This document shows positions 6,804-14,967 of a DNA stretch of 25,753 nt, piece by piece. The notes under the pieces were generated by a model, which searched no databases, was not told the origin of the DNA, and was given only the letters and a program-made list of their open reading frames with translations. Source of the stretch: a virus; the IMG/VR virus record IMGVR_UViG_3300009285_007604, positions 1-25,753 of that record, one strand, 5' to 3'. Made by a program: the position numbers and the translations under genes. Within the stretch, counting starts at the first letter, position 1. Every line of letters starts with the position of its first letter.

Positions 6804-8513
6804 TCACCCCACGAAATCGAAATTGAAGCGGCCGGTGCTGGCCGTTTTCTCCAGACCGAGTAAACTGTAGGCAGTGCAATGCGCTAAGTGATCCGGTCCG
6901 GTAGCATCGATCGTTTCGTAAATCTCACCGTCTTCTTCCTGCCGTAGCGGCGCAAGCGCCAGGAAATGCTTGCGCCACAAATCAACGTACTTGTCACTTC
7001 CGGGGAAAGGACAGCCAAGTTCACGCTCTTTAATCGTGCGGCAGGTGCCTTTCAACGTCATCGTGCGGTCAACGAGCACCTTGTTTTGCGTCTCACTCCA
7101 CACTGGATTGAACGTGCGGCTGGCCTTGCTCGAAGGGTTGTAGTTGCAGGCGTAAAACTTGTCCGCGCCAAAGCGCCGCAACAAGTAAGCGTTGCGGTCT
7201 TTACCATAACCAGCGTCCGCCACGATGATATCTGGCTCGAACGGCAAAAGATACATCTCGATGTCTTTGACTGACTCCAGCTCGCGCACGCGGTCCTCAC
7301 ACACGAACACGCCGAGCAGGTAATCGAAGTTGTTGTGCGCGCTCTTGCCGATCACCACGACCCAATTCAAGTGTCCCCAATCTATGCCAGCGGAGATGGA
7401 AAGCCAGTCGCCGCGCGAACGGCCACGCTGCAAACTGTAATTCGTGGATATGCGCTCGAAGTCCAAGTCCGTCAAGAGTTGGGATTCGCCGATACTGACC
7501 TTCCCCAGACAGTAGTTCTCCCACAACTGCTGAAATTTGTAGTTAACCTTTTTCTGCATCAGCTCAGTGGCCGAAATCCAAGTGCAAATTGTCTGCGGCA
7601 TAAGATAGCCACGAACTGCTTTGCGCATCGGGTATTTGCACACCCACTGGCCAACTAAGCGATCCAACTTACCAAGGCACCTTGGCTTACGACAACGGTA
7701 CTCAAACGTAGCCGGTTCGTACTCCGTCGCACCAGCAGGGTAATCCTTCTCCTGATGCACGTTCTCAGGAAACTCGACTGGTTGCCACGCACCGCACTTA
7801 GAACACTTGACGAACCACTCATGCTGATCCGACACCTGATACGTGGCGTTCACGCCACGACCGGGCAGAGACGGCGTACTCACCTCACGTAATAACTGCC
7901 ACGGCGACGACTCCAGAGACTCGCGGAAAGCCACGTCAATGCCTTCCTTCATGCGGTCCTTCTCGTCCAACACCACGCCGTCCGCGTCGATACCTTCACC
8001 AAGGTTTGACTCCCACGCGCTTCGTAATAAGAGAAACGAATCGCCAACGCGCTTGGTGTAAACCTGATTGGGCGTGCCAAACACGCGCCGCATCCGCACA
8101 GTCTCAGCCATCGTTTCCGTAATGCGCGTCGTCGAAAAGTCTACAAGCTGCTTATCTCGTGGAAAGGTGTATATTATTTTAGTTTTAGGGTGCGAGTGGA
8201 GAAAAGCGAGCACTTCGGTAATCGAAGTCTCACTCACGCCGACTTGTCGCCCTTTCTGGTAAACCTTGTGTACGCTCATATCACGCAATGGCTGAAGCAA
8301 ATAAGGGCGATGCCTGGATAACTCTTGCTTAGTTGGATGCGCCGTCATGTATCGGCGGTAATCAAAGGTCATTGGAAAACCTTTGATTCGCCGATGATAC
8401 ATCGCCCAGATACCAGGATCGACACGCGAAAGCTGCTCAAACACCGTGCGAATCGAGGCGTCAGGCAGCCGCTTAAATGGATTATCGTTTACGCGGTCGG
8501 CGTGCGACTTCAA
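6804..8513 (-). CDS. terL: Terminase large subunit, GpA-like
   Basis: The DNA-packaging motor and headful or cos nuclease. With a TTG start at 8513 it has 569 residues. Walker A is KGRQVGVSE (about 87-95), Walker B is VVLDE (180-184), and STPS follows. A zinc-ribbon insertion (CSKC and CRKPRC, about 237-279) is typical of the lambda GpA family. The nuclease domain keeps its acidic residues in GIDWG (D378), VADAGYG (D433) and GPDHLAH (D541). The start is uncertain: the frame opens to 8678 inside terS, and no ATG or good ribosome site exists near the terS stop at 8482. Confidence 0.93.
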   Translation of the reverse strand: MKSHADRVNDNPFKRLPDASIRTVFEQLSRVDPGIWAMYHRRIKGFPMTFDYRRYMTAHPTKQELSRHRPYLLQPLRDMSVHKVYQKGRQVGVSETSITEVLAFLHSHPKTKIIYTFPRDKQLVDFSTTRITETMAETVRMRRVFGTPNQVYTKRVGDSFLLLRSAWESNLGEGIDADGVVLDEKDRMKEGIDVAFRESLESSPWQLLREVSTPSLPGRGVNATYQVSDQHEWFVKCSKCGAWQPVEFPENVHQEKDYPAGATEYEPATFEYRCRKPRCLGKLDRLVGQWVCKYPMRKAVRGYLMPQTICTWISATELMQKKVNYKFQQLWENYCLGKVSIGESQLLTDLDFERISTNYSLQRGRSRGDWLSISAGIDWGHLNWVVVIGKSAHNNFDYLLGVFVCEDRVRELESVKDIEMYLLPFEPDIIVADAGYGKDRNAYLLRRFGADKFYACNYNPSSKASRTFNPVWSETQNKVLVDRTMTLKGTCRTIKERELGCPFPGSDKYVDLWRKHFLALAPLRQEEDGEIYETIDATGPDHLAHCTAYSLLGLEKTASTGRFNFDFVG

Positions 8514-9234
8514 GCGCAGTAGCTTCAATGTCTTCGGCCTCGACAGACTGAAGAATGTCCGTCTCGACAATTGCGCGTTCGGCCAGCTCCGCCAGTGCTT
8601 CGGGGATAGTCTTGCCGCGCAACTGATCTGGTTTGAGAATGAGATTGTTCTGCACGTACTGTAAGAAACTCGCTTCACTTGTCGGCGTGCGAATCTCGCC
8701 GTCTACGTGGTGCTGATGTTCGACGCGCTCCGTTGCCTCGCCAGCGTCCAGACGCTCCTCTGCACGGAAAGCGCGGAACTCCCGCATATACCCTAGAGCG
8801 GTCATGTGATCGTTTCCCACCATCGCCTTCGCCGCCAAACCAGCCACGGCGTCAGTAAACGCCTCGGTCTGTTTCTCGCGGCGTAAACGTAACAGCCGCA
8901 ACCGACGATTACGCTCCGTCAAGTAGCGATCGTGAAATTCCGGGTCATCCATCCACGACTTGATCGTGTGCCGATGCACGCCAACTGACTCAGCGAGATG
9001 CGAAAAATTCAAATCTGAACTTTCCGCGCTGACCACCAAACCGAGTAACGCAAGCTTCTGGGGCAAAAAACTGGACGGCGACCAGAAGCCGTTGAGCGCT
9101 ACTTTACGCGGTAGAATTTTCGCCAGATCCACGCTCGATTTTGCCTCCGCAGATCCACTGGTAATTTGTATAACGCGCGGAACACGAAAAGGCTTGATTC
9201 TCAACAGTTTTTTCTTGATTACAGCATTTGCCAT
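8482..9234 (-). CDS. terS: Terminase small subunit candidate
   Basis: A protein of 250 residues if it starts at the ATG at 9234 (GGCGGTG upstream); a GTG three codons earlier is possible. Residues about 76-101 form a helix-turn-helix (LNFSHLAESVGVHRHTIKSW) of the kind used by small terminase subunits to bind the packaging site, followed by a long basic helix (about 105-125, RNRRLRLLRLRREKQ). The C-terminal part is acidic and would contact the large subunit. The position directly before the large terminase gene supports the call strongly. No ATPase motif is present, as expected. Confidence 0.72.
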   Translation of the reverse strand: MANAVIKKKLLRIKPFRVPRVIQITSGSAEAKSSVDLAKILPRKVALNGFWSPSSFLPQKLALLGLVVSAESSDLNFSHLAESVGVHRHTIKSWMDDPEFHDRYLTERNRRLRLLRLRREKQTEAFTDAVAGLAAKAMVGNDHMTALGYMREFRAFRAEERLDAGEATERVEHQHHVDGEIRTPTSEASFLQYVQNNLILKPDQLRGKTIPEALAELAERAIVETDILQSVEAEDIEATALEVARRPRKR

Positions 9235-9249
9235 TTTCGACACCGCCAG

Positions 9250-9579
9250 TTAAAAATCGAAGTCGCGTTTTTTGGCGTAATGCTTACCGAACACAGGAAC
9301 ACCCTTCTTAGCCAGTTCTTCCAACCGATGCCTGCGCTCATCTTTAGCGCCTTGCGTCTGTTCGTGGTCCAGCGACCGCTTAACGATCTGCTTCTTGACG
9401 CGCTGACTTTCCTCTTTACGATTGCCGCCGCGCACCACGAAAGAACACGCGCAAAGCACCTTGTTTGCGCGCCGGCCGCAATACGGGCATTTTACGACAT
9501 TGGGGTTCTTCTTGGCGCTCTTGACCAGCATCTCCGCACGCCGGCCGCACGTCTCGCACTTGAACTCCCTTAACGGCAT
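9250..9579 (-). CDS. FmdB-type zinc ribbon protein
   Basis: A 109-residue protein with GGAGG 7 nt before its ATG. The start MPLREFKCETCG and the second pair CPYC (31-34) form a four-cysteine zinc ribbon of the FmdB type, with CxxC at 8-11. The second half is very basic and Glu-rich, probably a helix (segment RKEESQRVKKQIVKRS). Such proteins occur in many phages, often close to terminase genes, and their exact function is unknown. The gene begins inside the end of the resolvase frame, in a different frame. Confidence 0.75.
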   Translation of the reverse strand: MPLREFKCETCGRRAEMLVKSAKKNPNVVKCPYCGRRANKVLCACSFVVRGGNRKEESQRVKKQIVKRSLDHEQTQGAKDERRHRLEELAKKGVPVFGKHYAKKRDFDF

Positions 9580-10033
9580 TGTGTTTCCTCCGCAAGATTT
9601 CCTCAAACCTCGCCCACGTAACGACGTAATGATGCGTCGTTGCCAGAAAAATACCGGACATCGCTAATTGTGGCGCAAATCTCGACCGCTCCAACACAAC
9701 CAGCGCAAAAGGCGAACGCGGTCGGAACAGCACGAGCAGTGGATCTTTACTGTTGGCTCTGGCTTTAGCCGCTACGACATCCCACCACTTCCAAAGCTCA
9801 CCCTTTCCCGTAAAGAGTTGCTCGACAGTCCACGTCTGGCGGTGCTTGATTTCTACGAAATACGGGATTGACTTATCCGACACAATGTCAGCGCCAGTGC
9901 CAAACTCGTCGCGCTGTCCACCAGTCTTACCCCAACCGCCAGAACAAGGCGTGCGCCGCACCTCGCACTGAAACACGTCAGCGAACAACTCCGCTACGCG
10001 ACGCTCGGCGCGCTTCCAAGGTTTATCAGCCAT
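9416..10033 (-). CDS. PDDEXK-type nuclease, Holliday junction resolvase-like
   Basis: A 205-residue open frame whose first ~150 residues look like a phage resolvase-type nuclease. The pattern is KRAERRVAELF (7-17, with the early Glu), RRTPCSGGWG (26-35), an acidic residue in GADIVSD (D49), and EIK (61-63), which together make the PD-(D/E)xK active site. Such enzymes cut branched DNA before packaging, which fits its location next to the terminase genes. From residue 152 on, the frame overlaps the next gene by 164 bp and turns Arg/Pro-rich, so the tail may be an unused read-through. No Shine-Dalgarno site is seen; start coupling to the upstream gene is likely. Confidence 0.68.
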   Translation of the reverse strand: MADKPWKRAERRVAELFADVFQCEVRRTPCSGGWGKTGGQRDEFGTGADIVSDKSIPYFVEIKHRQTWTVEQLFTGKGELWKWWDVVAAKARANSKDPLLVLFRPRSPFALVVLERSRFAPQLAMSGIFLATTHHYVVTWARFEEILRRKHNAVKGVQVRDVRPACGDAGQERQEEPQCRKMPVLRPARKQGALRVFFRGARRQS

Positions 10034-10283
10034 TGGAAACGCACCGGCAGTCCGGCCGGATGTCCTGCAAAACCACTTGCTTTGGCCGCACAGCGCTAAT
10101 TGCCGTGTGCGGCGCTTGGATCACGACATCGTTGTTCTTGACTATGATGCCGTTGCTCGTTACGCCAGCTAACTGCCCAGAAAACTTGATGATTTCCTCA
10201 ACCATCTGGCCGTCCAGGTACTTCGCCAGCCGCAAGTCGACCTCGATCAACCGCCCGATGTACTGCCGCAAATCAGTTCCCAT
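10026..10283 (-). CDS. LSm/Hfq-like small protein candidate
   Basis: An 85-residue protein with AGGAGGT upstream of the ATG. Its layout suggests an Sm-like fold: an N-terminal helix (LRQYIGRL), then strand-like segments ending in NGIIVKNNDVVIQ and HTAISAVRP. The last piece resembles the Sm2 motif of Hfq (KHAISTVVP), and FSGQLAGV resembles the Sm1 strand. The charge pattern is otherwise different from Hfq, so it may be another small beta-barrel protein. If Sm-like, it would bind RNA or act as a ring-shaped adaptor. A possible promoter lies just upstream. It overlaps the nuclease gene by 8 bp. Confidence 0.5.
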   Translation of the reverse strand: MGTDLRQYIGRLIEVDLRLAKYLDGQMVEEIIKFSGQLAGVTSNGIIVKNNDVVIQAPHTAISAVRPKQVVLQDIRPDCRCVSNG

Positions 10284-10303
10284 GTTCGTTACCTCCTACT
10301 TCT

Positions 10304-10332
10304 CGTATCGCACAATCGCGGTTGTTAGTCAA
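10304..10332 (-). promoter_or_regulatory. Possible sigma-70-type promoter
   Basis: On the minus strand TTGACT (10332-10327) is followed after exactly 17 bp by GATACG (10309-10304), in one of the few real gaps of the window and just before a gene with a perfect AGGAGGT site. The -35 element is good (5 of 6), the -10 element is poor (3 of 6), so this is a candidate only. Confidence 0.3.
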
Positions 10333-10550
10333 GAGCGCAATTTCAATTCACCATACTGAGCATGACCAGCAACGATCGCATAGGCGATGCGTTGCGTCTC
10401 GCTCGCAAGCATACTCCACTGACCAGCTTCTCGCGTTCCGGGCACACGCCACGCTTTCCTACATCGACCGCCCTCCCTCGCCACGCCACACTGCCGCTCA
10501 AACTTCGCTAAACCACTCAGTCGCCGAGCACGACGAAACACCTTGGTCAT
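10329..10550 (-). CDS. Small basic protein
   Basis: The ATG at 10550 has AAAGGAG about 8 nt upstream, giving a 73-residue protein; the open frame upstream overlaps sbcC and has no site. It is very Arg-rich in the first 45 residues, then turns into an amphipathic helix (MLASETQRIAYAIVAG). It could bind nucleic acid. No family is recognised. Confidence 0.58.
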   Translation of the reverse strand: MTKVFRRARRLSGLAKFERQCGVAREGGRCRKAWRVPGTREAGQWSMLASETQRIAYAIVAGHAQYGELKLRS

Positions 10551-10563
10551 CTCTTCCACTCCT

Positions 10564-12327
10564 TTACAAGATTCGGCTGACACCATGTTTCTTGACTACC
10601 GTAATCACACGTTCAAATCGCCCTTCCATGCCTTCCTCAACCGTCGTGATGAAGACCGACTCCGCCGCCAACGTCTGCAACTCGTTATCGAACAAGTCCA
10701 TCAACAAATCGATCAAATCAGGCCCACAATTCAGAAACGGCTCGTCGTACATGCGCGTATTGCACGGTCCAACAAATGAGCGCGCCACGTCCTGCATCGC
10801 ACGACGCACGATCATGTCTACGCGGCGTCCCTCGGCCGAGCTTTGCAACTCGTACAACTGCCCGCCATGCTTACTGGTCATCTCAAACCGCAACCGAGGA
10901 TCGTCGCCAGACGTGGAGAACCAGCGCACGGTCAACGCGCCGACTGACAGCAAATCCGCGTAGTAGCTACTCGCGGTGTTCAACAACGGAATCAGTTGCG
11001 CGATTAGCTGTTCCTTGATCCGCTTACCGTAAGCAGTCACCCAAAAGCCGTAGCGCACAACCTTGCTCCGCAGAACTCTCTCACGCAACAACCAAGACAA
11101 GCGCTGCTGGTTCACCTGCCGCAACTCCGTTAATCGATTCTCGCAAAGCACGCGCGCTTCCGTCGTGCCGTCGTAAACCACCGCCTCTTCGGCGTGTTGG
11201 GCGGCAGACTCGACAATAGCTCGCCGCTGGTGCAACTCACGCTGCTGCTCAGTCAAATCCTGCAACTGCTCCGCAGCATTAGCGTAATCAATCTGATACG
11301 CCACTTTTTTGCGCCGTAAATCGTCGCGTAGCACGCGCAACCGTGTCAGTGCGCCAACTCGCTCTTGCCGGCGTGCAGTCAACACCGCGCCAGTCATGGT
11401 TGACCCGCACTTGTCACACACGCTACCGCCACGTAAGCCAGACAGGTCACGTAGCGCTTGCTTGGCGTGTTCTAGTTCCGTCGCGTTGTGCGCCAGCGCT
11501 AAATCACAGTCTCGCCAAACGCTCTCGGTCGTGTCCTTGCGCACCTCAGCCTGCTGTAGACTCTCATTCAACTCACACTCTTGCTTGCGCAGCGCACGCA
11601 ATTCCAGTCGCGCGCCAAGTAGTCTGTTTCTCCGGGTAGACTCAGCCTTACGCCAACGCTCCTGCTCTTGCTGCAAATGTGCTTTAGCTCGCGTCGCCTC
11701 TGTTTGCAAAACTTGCTGATGCCGTACCGACAACGCCAACTCCACGCCAGCTTCCGACAGTTTTTGCTCTTGCTCTACTTTTCCACTCCGCGCCAACTTA
11801 GCCGCGCGATCCAACGTCTTGCCGTGAACCAGCACGTCAAATACATCCTTGCGCTGCCCATCAGTGAACGAGAGCAAGCTGCGTCCACCGGCTGAAAAGT
11901 AAAACGCTTGCGTGAACAAATCAAAGCTCATACCAAGCTGCTGTTCGAGCACGCGCTGTGTTTCCGTGTTAGTTCCCCTGGTCAAATCCGCACCGTCGAC
12001 CTTAACGACCAAGCGATCTCGCATCTTTGCGTGACGCATGTACCGCTCGATTGTCATATTCGCGCCGTTAGTCAACTCCAGATCGAGAATGACCTCGCAA
12101 CCGCCTCTTAACCGCTCATTGACGACACGACGCGGTGTGACGCCAACCGCCTGCGTTCCTCCTATTGCCCAAACCACGCTCTGCAACAGGTTGGTCTTGC
12201 CGGCAGCGTTGGTTCCTAACTCATCTTCGTTTTGACCAACGACCAACACTTTGCCCTGCTTCGCTAGTGCTAACGCAAACGAACCAAGCGAACGAAAGGC
12301 TCGGCCACGCACCGCGAGAAGTCGCAT
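10564..12327 (-). CDS. sbcC: SbcC/Rad50-like ATPase (T4 gp46 type)
   Basis: A 587-residue ABC-type ATPase, close in size to T4 gp46. Walker A is GTNAAGKTN (38-46), preceded by VVGQNEDEL, a loop often seen in phage gp46 proteins. A coiled coil runs about 175-300 and 315-415, broken by the zinc hook CDKC (304-307). The ABC signature is QSSAEGRR (495-502) instead of the usual LSGGE, and Walker B is MYDEP (526-530). It should pair with the SbcD-like subunit as the end-processing nuclease complex. The ATG follows AAGGAG. The signature differs from the bacterial consensus but keeps the key Ser and Glu positions. Confidence 0.9.
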   Translation of the reverse strand: MRLLAVRGRAFRSLGSFALALAKQGKVLVVGQNEDELGTNAAGKTNLLQSVVWAIGGTQAVGVTPRRVVNERLRGGCEVILDLELTNGANMTIERYMRHAKMRDRLVVKVDGADLTRGTNTETQRVLEQQLGMSFDLFTQAFYFSAGGRSLLSFTDGQRKDVFDVLVHGKTLDRAAKLARSGKVEQEQKLSEAGVELALSVRHQQVLQTEATRAKAHLQQEQERWRKAESTRRNRLLGARLELRALRKQECELNESLQQAEVRKDTTESVWRDCDLALAHNATELEHAKQALRDLSGLRGGSVCDKCGSTMTGAVLTARRQERVGALTRLRVLRDDLRRKKVAYQIDYANAAEQLQDLTEQQRELHQRRAIVESAAQHAEEAVVYDGTTEARVLCENRLTELRQVNQQRLSWLLRERVLRSKVVRYGFWVTAYGKRIKEQLIAQLIPLLNTASSYYADLLSVGALTVRWFSTSGDDPRLRFEMTSKHGGQLYELQSSAEGRRVDMIVRRAMQDVARSFVGPCNTRMYDEPFLNCGPDLIDLLMDLFDNELQTLAAESVFITTVEEGMEGRFERVITVVKKHGVSRIL

Positions 12328-12596
12328 TATCCGCGCTCCTTCAAAATTTCGGCTTTAATTTCAGGCCACGACAGTTGACTCGGAAAAAACTGAGAAGCAT
12401 ATTCCCAATTTTGATCCAGCCACAACACGGCGTCCCTCCAATAGGCAGCGGAGTCACCCCGACGGTACACGGTAAACGGCAATTTTCGACGCCCCTTCCG
12501 CAACTCTGCGTTCGCTACACTGTGCGCAAGCTCGGCGTTTCCGGCCGCGTGTAGCACGTCAAGCACGAGATTTTTAGTGCAGCTTTTTTTCGTCAT
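12327..12596 (-). CDS. Unknown 89-residue protein upstream of sbcC
   Basis: An ATG two bases after the previous stop starts an 89-residue protein with only a weak AAGG-type site. It is mixed in charge, basic in the first half, with several Trp and Tyr residues in the second half (WRDAVLWLDQNWEYASQFF). The end holds the AAGGAG ribosome site for sbcC, and its stop overlaps that start (TAATG). No domain is recognised. The insertion of two small genes between sbcD and sbcC is stable-looking, with perfect couplings on both sides. Confidence 0.62.
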   Translation of the reverse strand: MTKKSCTKNLVLDVLHAAGNAELAHSVANAELRKGRRKLPFTVYRRGDSAAYWRDAVLWLDQNWEYASQFFPSQLSWPEIKAEILKERG

Positions 12597-12598
12597 GG

Positions 12599-12790
12599 CT
12601 AGTACCCCAACCTTGGGAAAACATCATTGCCAGTCTCGTCCACCAGCACGACTCCACCGCAACGCCGCACGATCCGGTTTACTTCCGCCATTTCGACAGC
12701 CGAAAGCTCACTCCAACCGTTCATAAAATTAAGACACGCCCAAGACCAAGCCACCTCTTTAACTTTTTCTTGACGGCAGCATTTTCGCAT
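12599..12790 (-). CDS. Small protein between sbcD and sbcC
   Basis: A 63-residue protein starting at the ATG at 12790, which shares a base with the sbcD stop (TAATG) and follows GGAGGAA. It begins with MRKCCRQEK and contains two Trp in a helix (SWACLNFMNGW), then a short strand-rich end. Four cysteines are scattered without a clear metal pattern. No family is recognised. Confidence 0.6.
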   Translation of the reverse strand: MRKCCRQEKVKEVAWSWACLNFMNGWSELSAVEMAEVNRIVRRCGGVVLVDETGNDVFPRLGY

Positions 12791-13830
12791 TAAACTTCCT
12801 CCAATTCTTTTGCTTGTTGCAGCAGCTCTTGACCCAAGCGTTGCGTCGGTTCGTCGCAACCTTTAGCGTATTGCTCGACAACTTCCGGCAAGTCTACCAC
12901 TGACGCCAACTCACCAGTTTTTCTCTCCCGCACGTCCGTTTCCAACGGGTACGGCTTAAAATCTACCGCGACGGCTCCCTCGACTTTCAGACGCTCCGCG
13001 ATTTCATCCCGACTCTCTCCGGGGCGCAGCAAGTACGAAACGTAATTTCCCTTGACCGTTGCTGGCGCGGCGCGGCGAGCCACGACAAACGACGGCGCGT
13101 GAATCTTGAACCGCTGGAACTCCCAACTCTTTGTGGCGAACTCGACAAAACCAGGTGCGCAATCCCCGAACTGCTGCGGCAATAGGCACCCAACGTAACC
13201 AATGAACTGCTCACCTTGCGAGAGTCGCTGTCGTGTGTGGTAGTGACCGGCGAACACCACTCCGCAGGCACGCAAATCCGCCAACGCCAACTCTTCTCTT
13301 GGGCTGTAACCATGCGGCGTGTGGCTCCCGATGATACCTTGGTGAATCACGGTCAGACCGCCACGCGGTAACTTACGGTCTTCCTTCAACCACGCGCGCA
13401 GTTGCTCGATGTGCCCGACATCGTGAAAAGGAATTATCCGCAAAATAGTGTCGTCTGCCAGCACAAAGCGCGTCGGTTCACTAAAGACAAGCACATTCGG
13501 CAAATGTCGTAACGTGTAGAGCGAATGAACCTTGCCGTCTTTCGTCGCCTGATCGTGATTGCCCACGTCCAGCAACCACTCACCTTTCCACGGCGTCGGC
13601 TCGGCCAGTACGTCAGACACCGCGTTGAACACGTCCACGTCGATCACGCCACGCTTCTCGAATAAATCGCCAATGATGATGATGTAAGCCGCTTCCACAG
13701 CGGCGGCGTGTTTGCGCAACTGACGCAAGGCGTCCAGCGTTACTGCTAAACGACTATTCTGCCCGCCAGTTACCGTGGCAAACTGCCGCCACTTCGCCGC
13801 GTGAACATCAGCCGCTAGTAGGATCTTCAT
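12790..13830 (-). CDS. sbcD: SbcD/Mre11-like nuclease subunit (T4 gp47 type)
   Basis: A 346-residue metallophosphoesterase. The metal-binding motifs are all present in order: DVH (8-10), GDLFEKRG (54-61), GNHD (90-93), H163 and GHYHT (195-199). With the SbcC-like ATPase it forms the Mre11-Rad50 nuclease that processes double-strand ends and, in phage T4, drives recombination-dependent replication and host DNA breakdown. The C-terminal part (about 260-346) is helical and would be the capping and Rad50-binding region. The ATG follows GAGGCG about 7 nt upstream. The stop TAA overlaps the following ATG by one base. Confidence 0.93.
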   Translation of the reverse strand: MKILLAADVHAAKWRQFATVTGGQNSRLAVTLDALRQLRKHAAAVEAAYIIIIGDLFEKRGVIDVDVFNAVSDVLAEPTPWKGEWLLDVGNHDQATKDGKVHSLYTLRHLPNVLVFSEPTRFVLADDTILRIIPFHDVGHIEQLRAWLKEDRKLPRGGLTVIHQGIIGSHTPHGYSPREELALADLRACGVVFAGHYHTRQRLSQGEQFIGYVGCLLPQQFGDCAPGFVEFATKSWEFQRFKIHAPSFVVARRAAPATVKGNYVSYLLRPGESRDEIAERLKVEGAVAVDFKPYPLETDVRERKTGELASVVDLPEVVEQYAKGCDEPTQRLGQELLQQAKELEEV

Positions 13831-13999
13831 AATGCAACGCCTCTGGTAAATCTACGCCCGCCAGTTTAGAAAGCACACGTTCCACCAGCAGTTGCGAAAA
13901 ACGGCGTAACGGTATGCGGTTCTGGTCCAGAATACCGGCCTCGCGCACCGCAATCTGAATCTGCTCCTCGAACTCTTCGTCACTCAGTTGAATCTTCAC
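13808..13999 (-). CDS. Small acidic helical protein between recA and sbcD
   Basis: A 63-residue protein starting at GTG (13999) with AAGGAG 7 nt upstream. It overlaps recA by 20 bp and sbcD by 23 bp. The N-terminal half is acidic (LSDEEFEEQ) and the middle is a Leu-rich helix. It resembles small recombination accessory proteins by position only, and no motif is recognised. Confidence 0.65.
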   Translation of the reverse strand: MKIQLSDEEFEEQIQIAVREAGILDQNRIPLRRFSQLLVERVLSKLAGVDLPEALHYEDPTSG

Positions 14000-14918
14000 T
14001 TTCCGTCTCCTTCCACGCCTTTACAGGAATGAACCCGCGGCCAAAGATGACGTTGAACGTAGCCTTCCAAAACGGCCGCGTAATTTTATTCTTGACCGCC
14101 TCCACGTCCACCACTGAGCCAACCAAGATCGCCTTTTGCTTCACACCGCCAAGTCGCGCCAACTTCAAACGGATTGAAGCGTGAAATTTCAGTGCATTTC
14201 CGCCCGTGGTCGTAGTTTTGCTGCCAAAACCGAAACCAATCTTCGTCCGCGTTTGATTGAGCCAAACAATTGTAGTCTGGCTCTTGCCACAAATCGTTGC
14301 CAACTTGCGACACGCGCGACTCATCAAAGCCGCCTGTACTGCGGGCTGTCTGTTATCCATGTCGCCGTCCAACTCGGACTGCGGCACGAGCGCCGCGACG
14401 GAATCCACGACGATCAGATCGACGTTTCCCGATTGCGCCAGCATCACCACTACGTCCAACGCCTGCTCGGCGCTGTCGGGTTGCGAAACGAGCAACTCGC
14501 CAACACGCACGCCAATTCGCTGCGCATAACCAATGTCCAGCGCGTGCTCGGCGTCAACAAAAGCCGCCGCGCCGCCGGCTTTTTGTGTCGCCGCGATAAA
14601 ATGCAATGCCAACGTCGTTTTACCAACCGCCTCTGGACCAAAGATTTCGAGCATCCTTCCTCTGGGATACCCTCTACCCGATCCAACGATCGGCCGATAC
14701 GACGACGAAGACACCGCGCCACTCAACAAATCGTCTAACGACTGTATGCCTGTAGGATTACAGGCAACCTCGTAGGCATCTACGTCGTTTAGCGTAATCA
14801 ACGTGTTTGCGCCAAAACTCTTGTTTACTTGTTTGCGCAAAGCAACCAGCGCTTTATTTTGCGGCGCGCGCGACGGCTCACGGCGCGGCAGCACGATCTT
14901 AATCGGTTTACGCTGCAT
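13980..14918 (-). CDS. recA: RecA recombinase
   Basis: A 312-residue RecA of the bacterial type rather than T4 UvsX. The ATG at 14918 follows GGAGGTG; an upstream ATG in frame would run through the terminator hairpin and is rejected. Key parts are Walker A GPEAVGKTT (94-102), AFVDAEHALD (119-128), Walker B LIVVDS (168-173), the VPQSELDGDM segment (loop 1 region), and TTTTGGNALKFHAS (loop 2 and after). It is slightly shorter than E. coli RecA, and the region before Walker A has a Ser-rich extension (about residues 68-82). It drives strand invasion for repair and recombination-dependent replication. It overlaps the next small gene by 20 bp. Confidence 0.96.
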   Translation of the reverse strand: MQRKPIKIVLPRREPSRAPQNKALVALRKQVNKSFGANTLITLNDVDAYEVACNPTGIQSLDDLLSGAVSSSSYRPIVGSGRGYPRGRMLEIFGPEAVGKTTLALHFIAATQKAGGAAAFVDAEHALDIGYAQRIGVRVGELLVSQPDSAEQALDVVVMLAQSGNVDLIVVDSVAALVPQSELDGDMDNRQPAVQAALMSRACRKLATICGKSQTTIVWLNQTRTKIGFGFGSKTTTTGGNALKFHASIRLKLARLGGVKQKAILVGSVVDVEAVKNKITRPFWKATFNVIFGRGFIPVKAWKETESEDSTE

Positions 14919-14931
14919 AACACCTCCAAAA

Positions 14932-14962
14932 AGTTCTCCCCGCCCGTGAGACGGGGAGAACT
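14932..14962 (-). terminator. Intrinsic terminator between the gp32-like gene and recA
   Basis: Perfect 11-bp inverted repeat (14932-14942 and 14952-14962) with a 9-nt loop, starting 5 bp after the gp32-like stop. On the minus strand the stem ends in AACTTTTT, as expected of a Rho-independent terminator. The recA ribosome site (GGAGGTG) begins only a few bases after the T run, so it may act as a partial terminator that lowers recA output relative to the DNA-binding protein. Confidence 0.85.
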
Positions 14963-14967
14963 GGTCG

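Noticed and set aside
10322-10963. 213-residue plus-strand ORF
   Set aside because: It is antisense to the 3' end of sbcC and a small gene, with no ribosome site and a Ser/Arg-rich composition.
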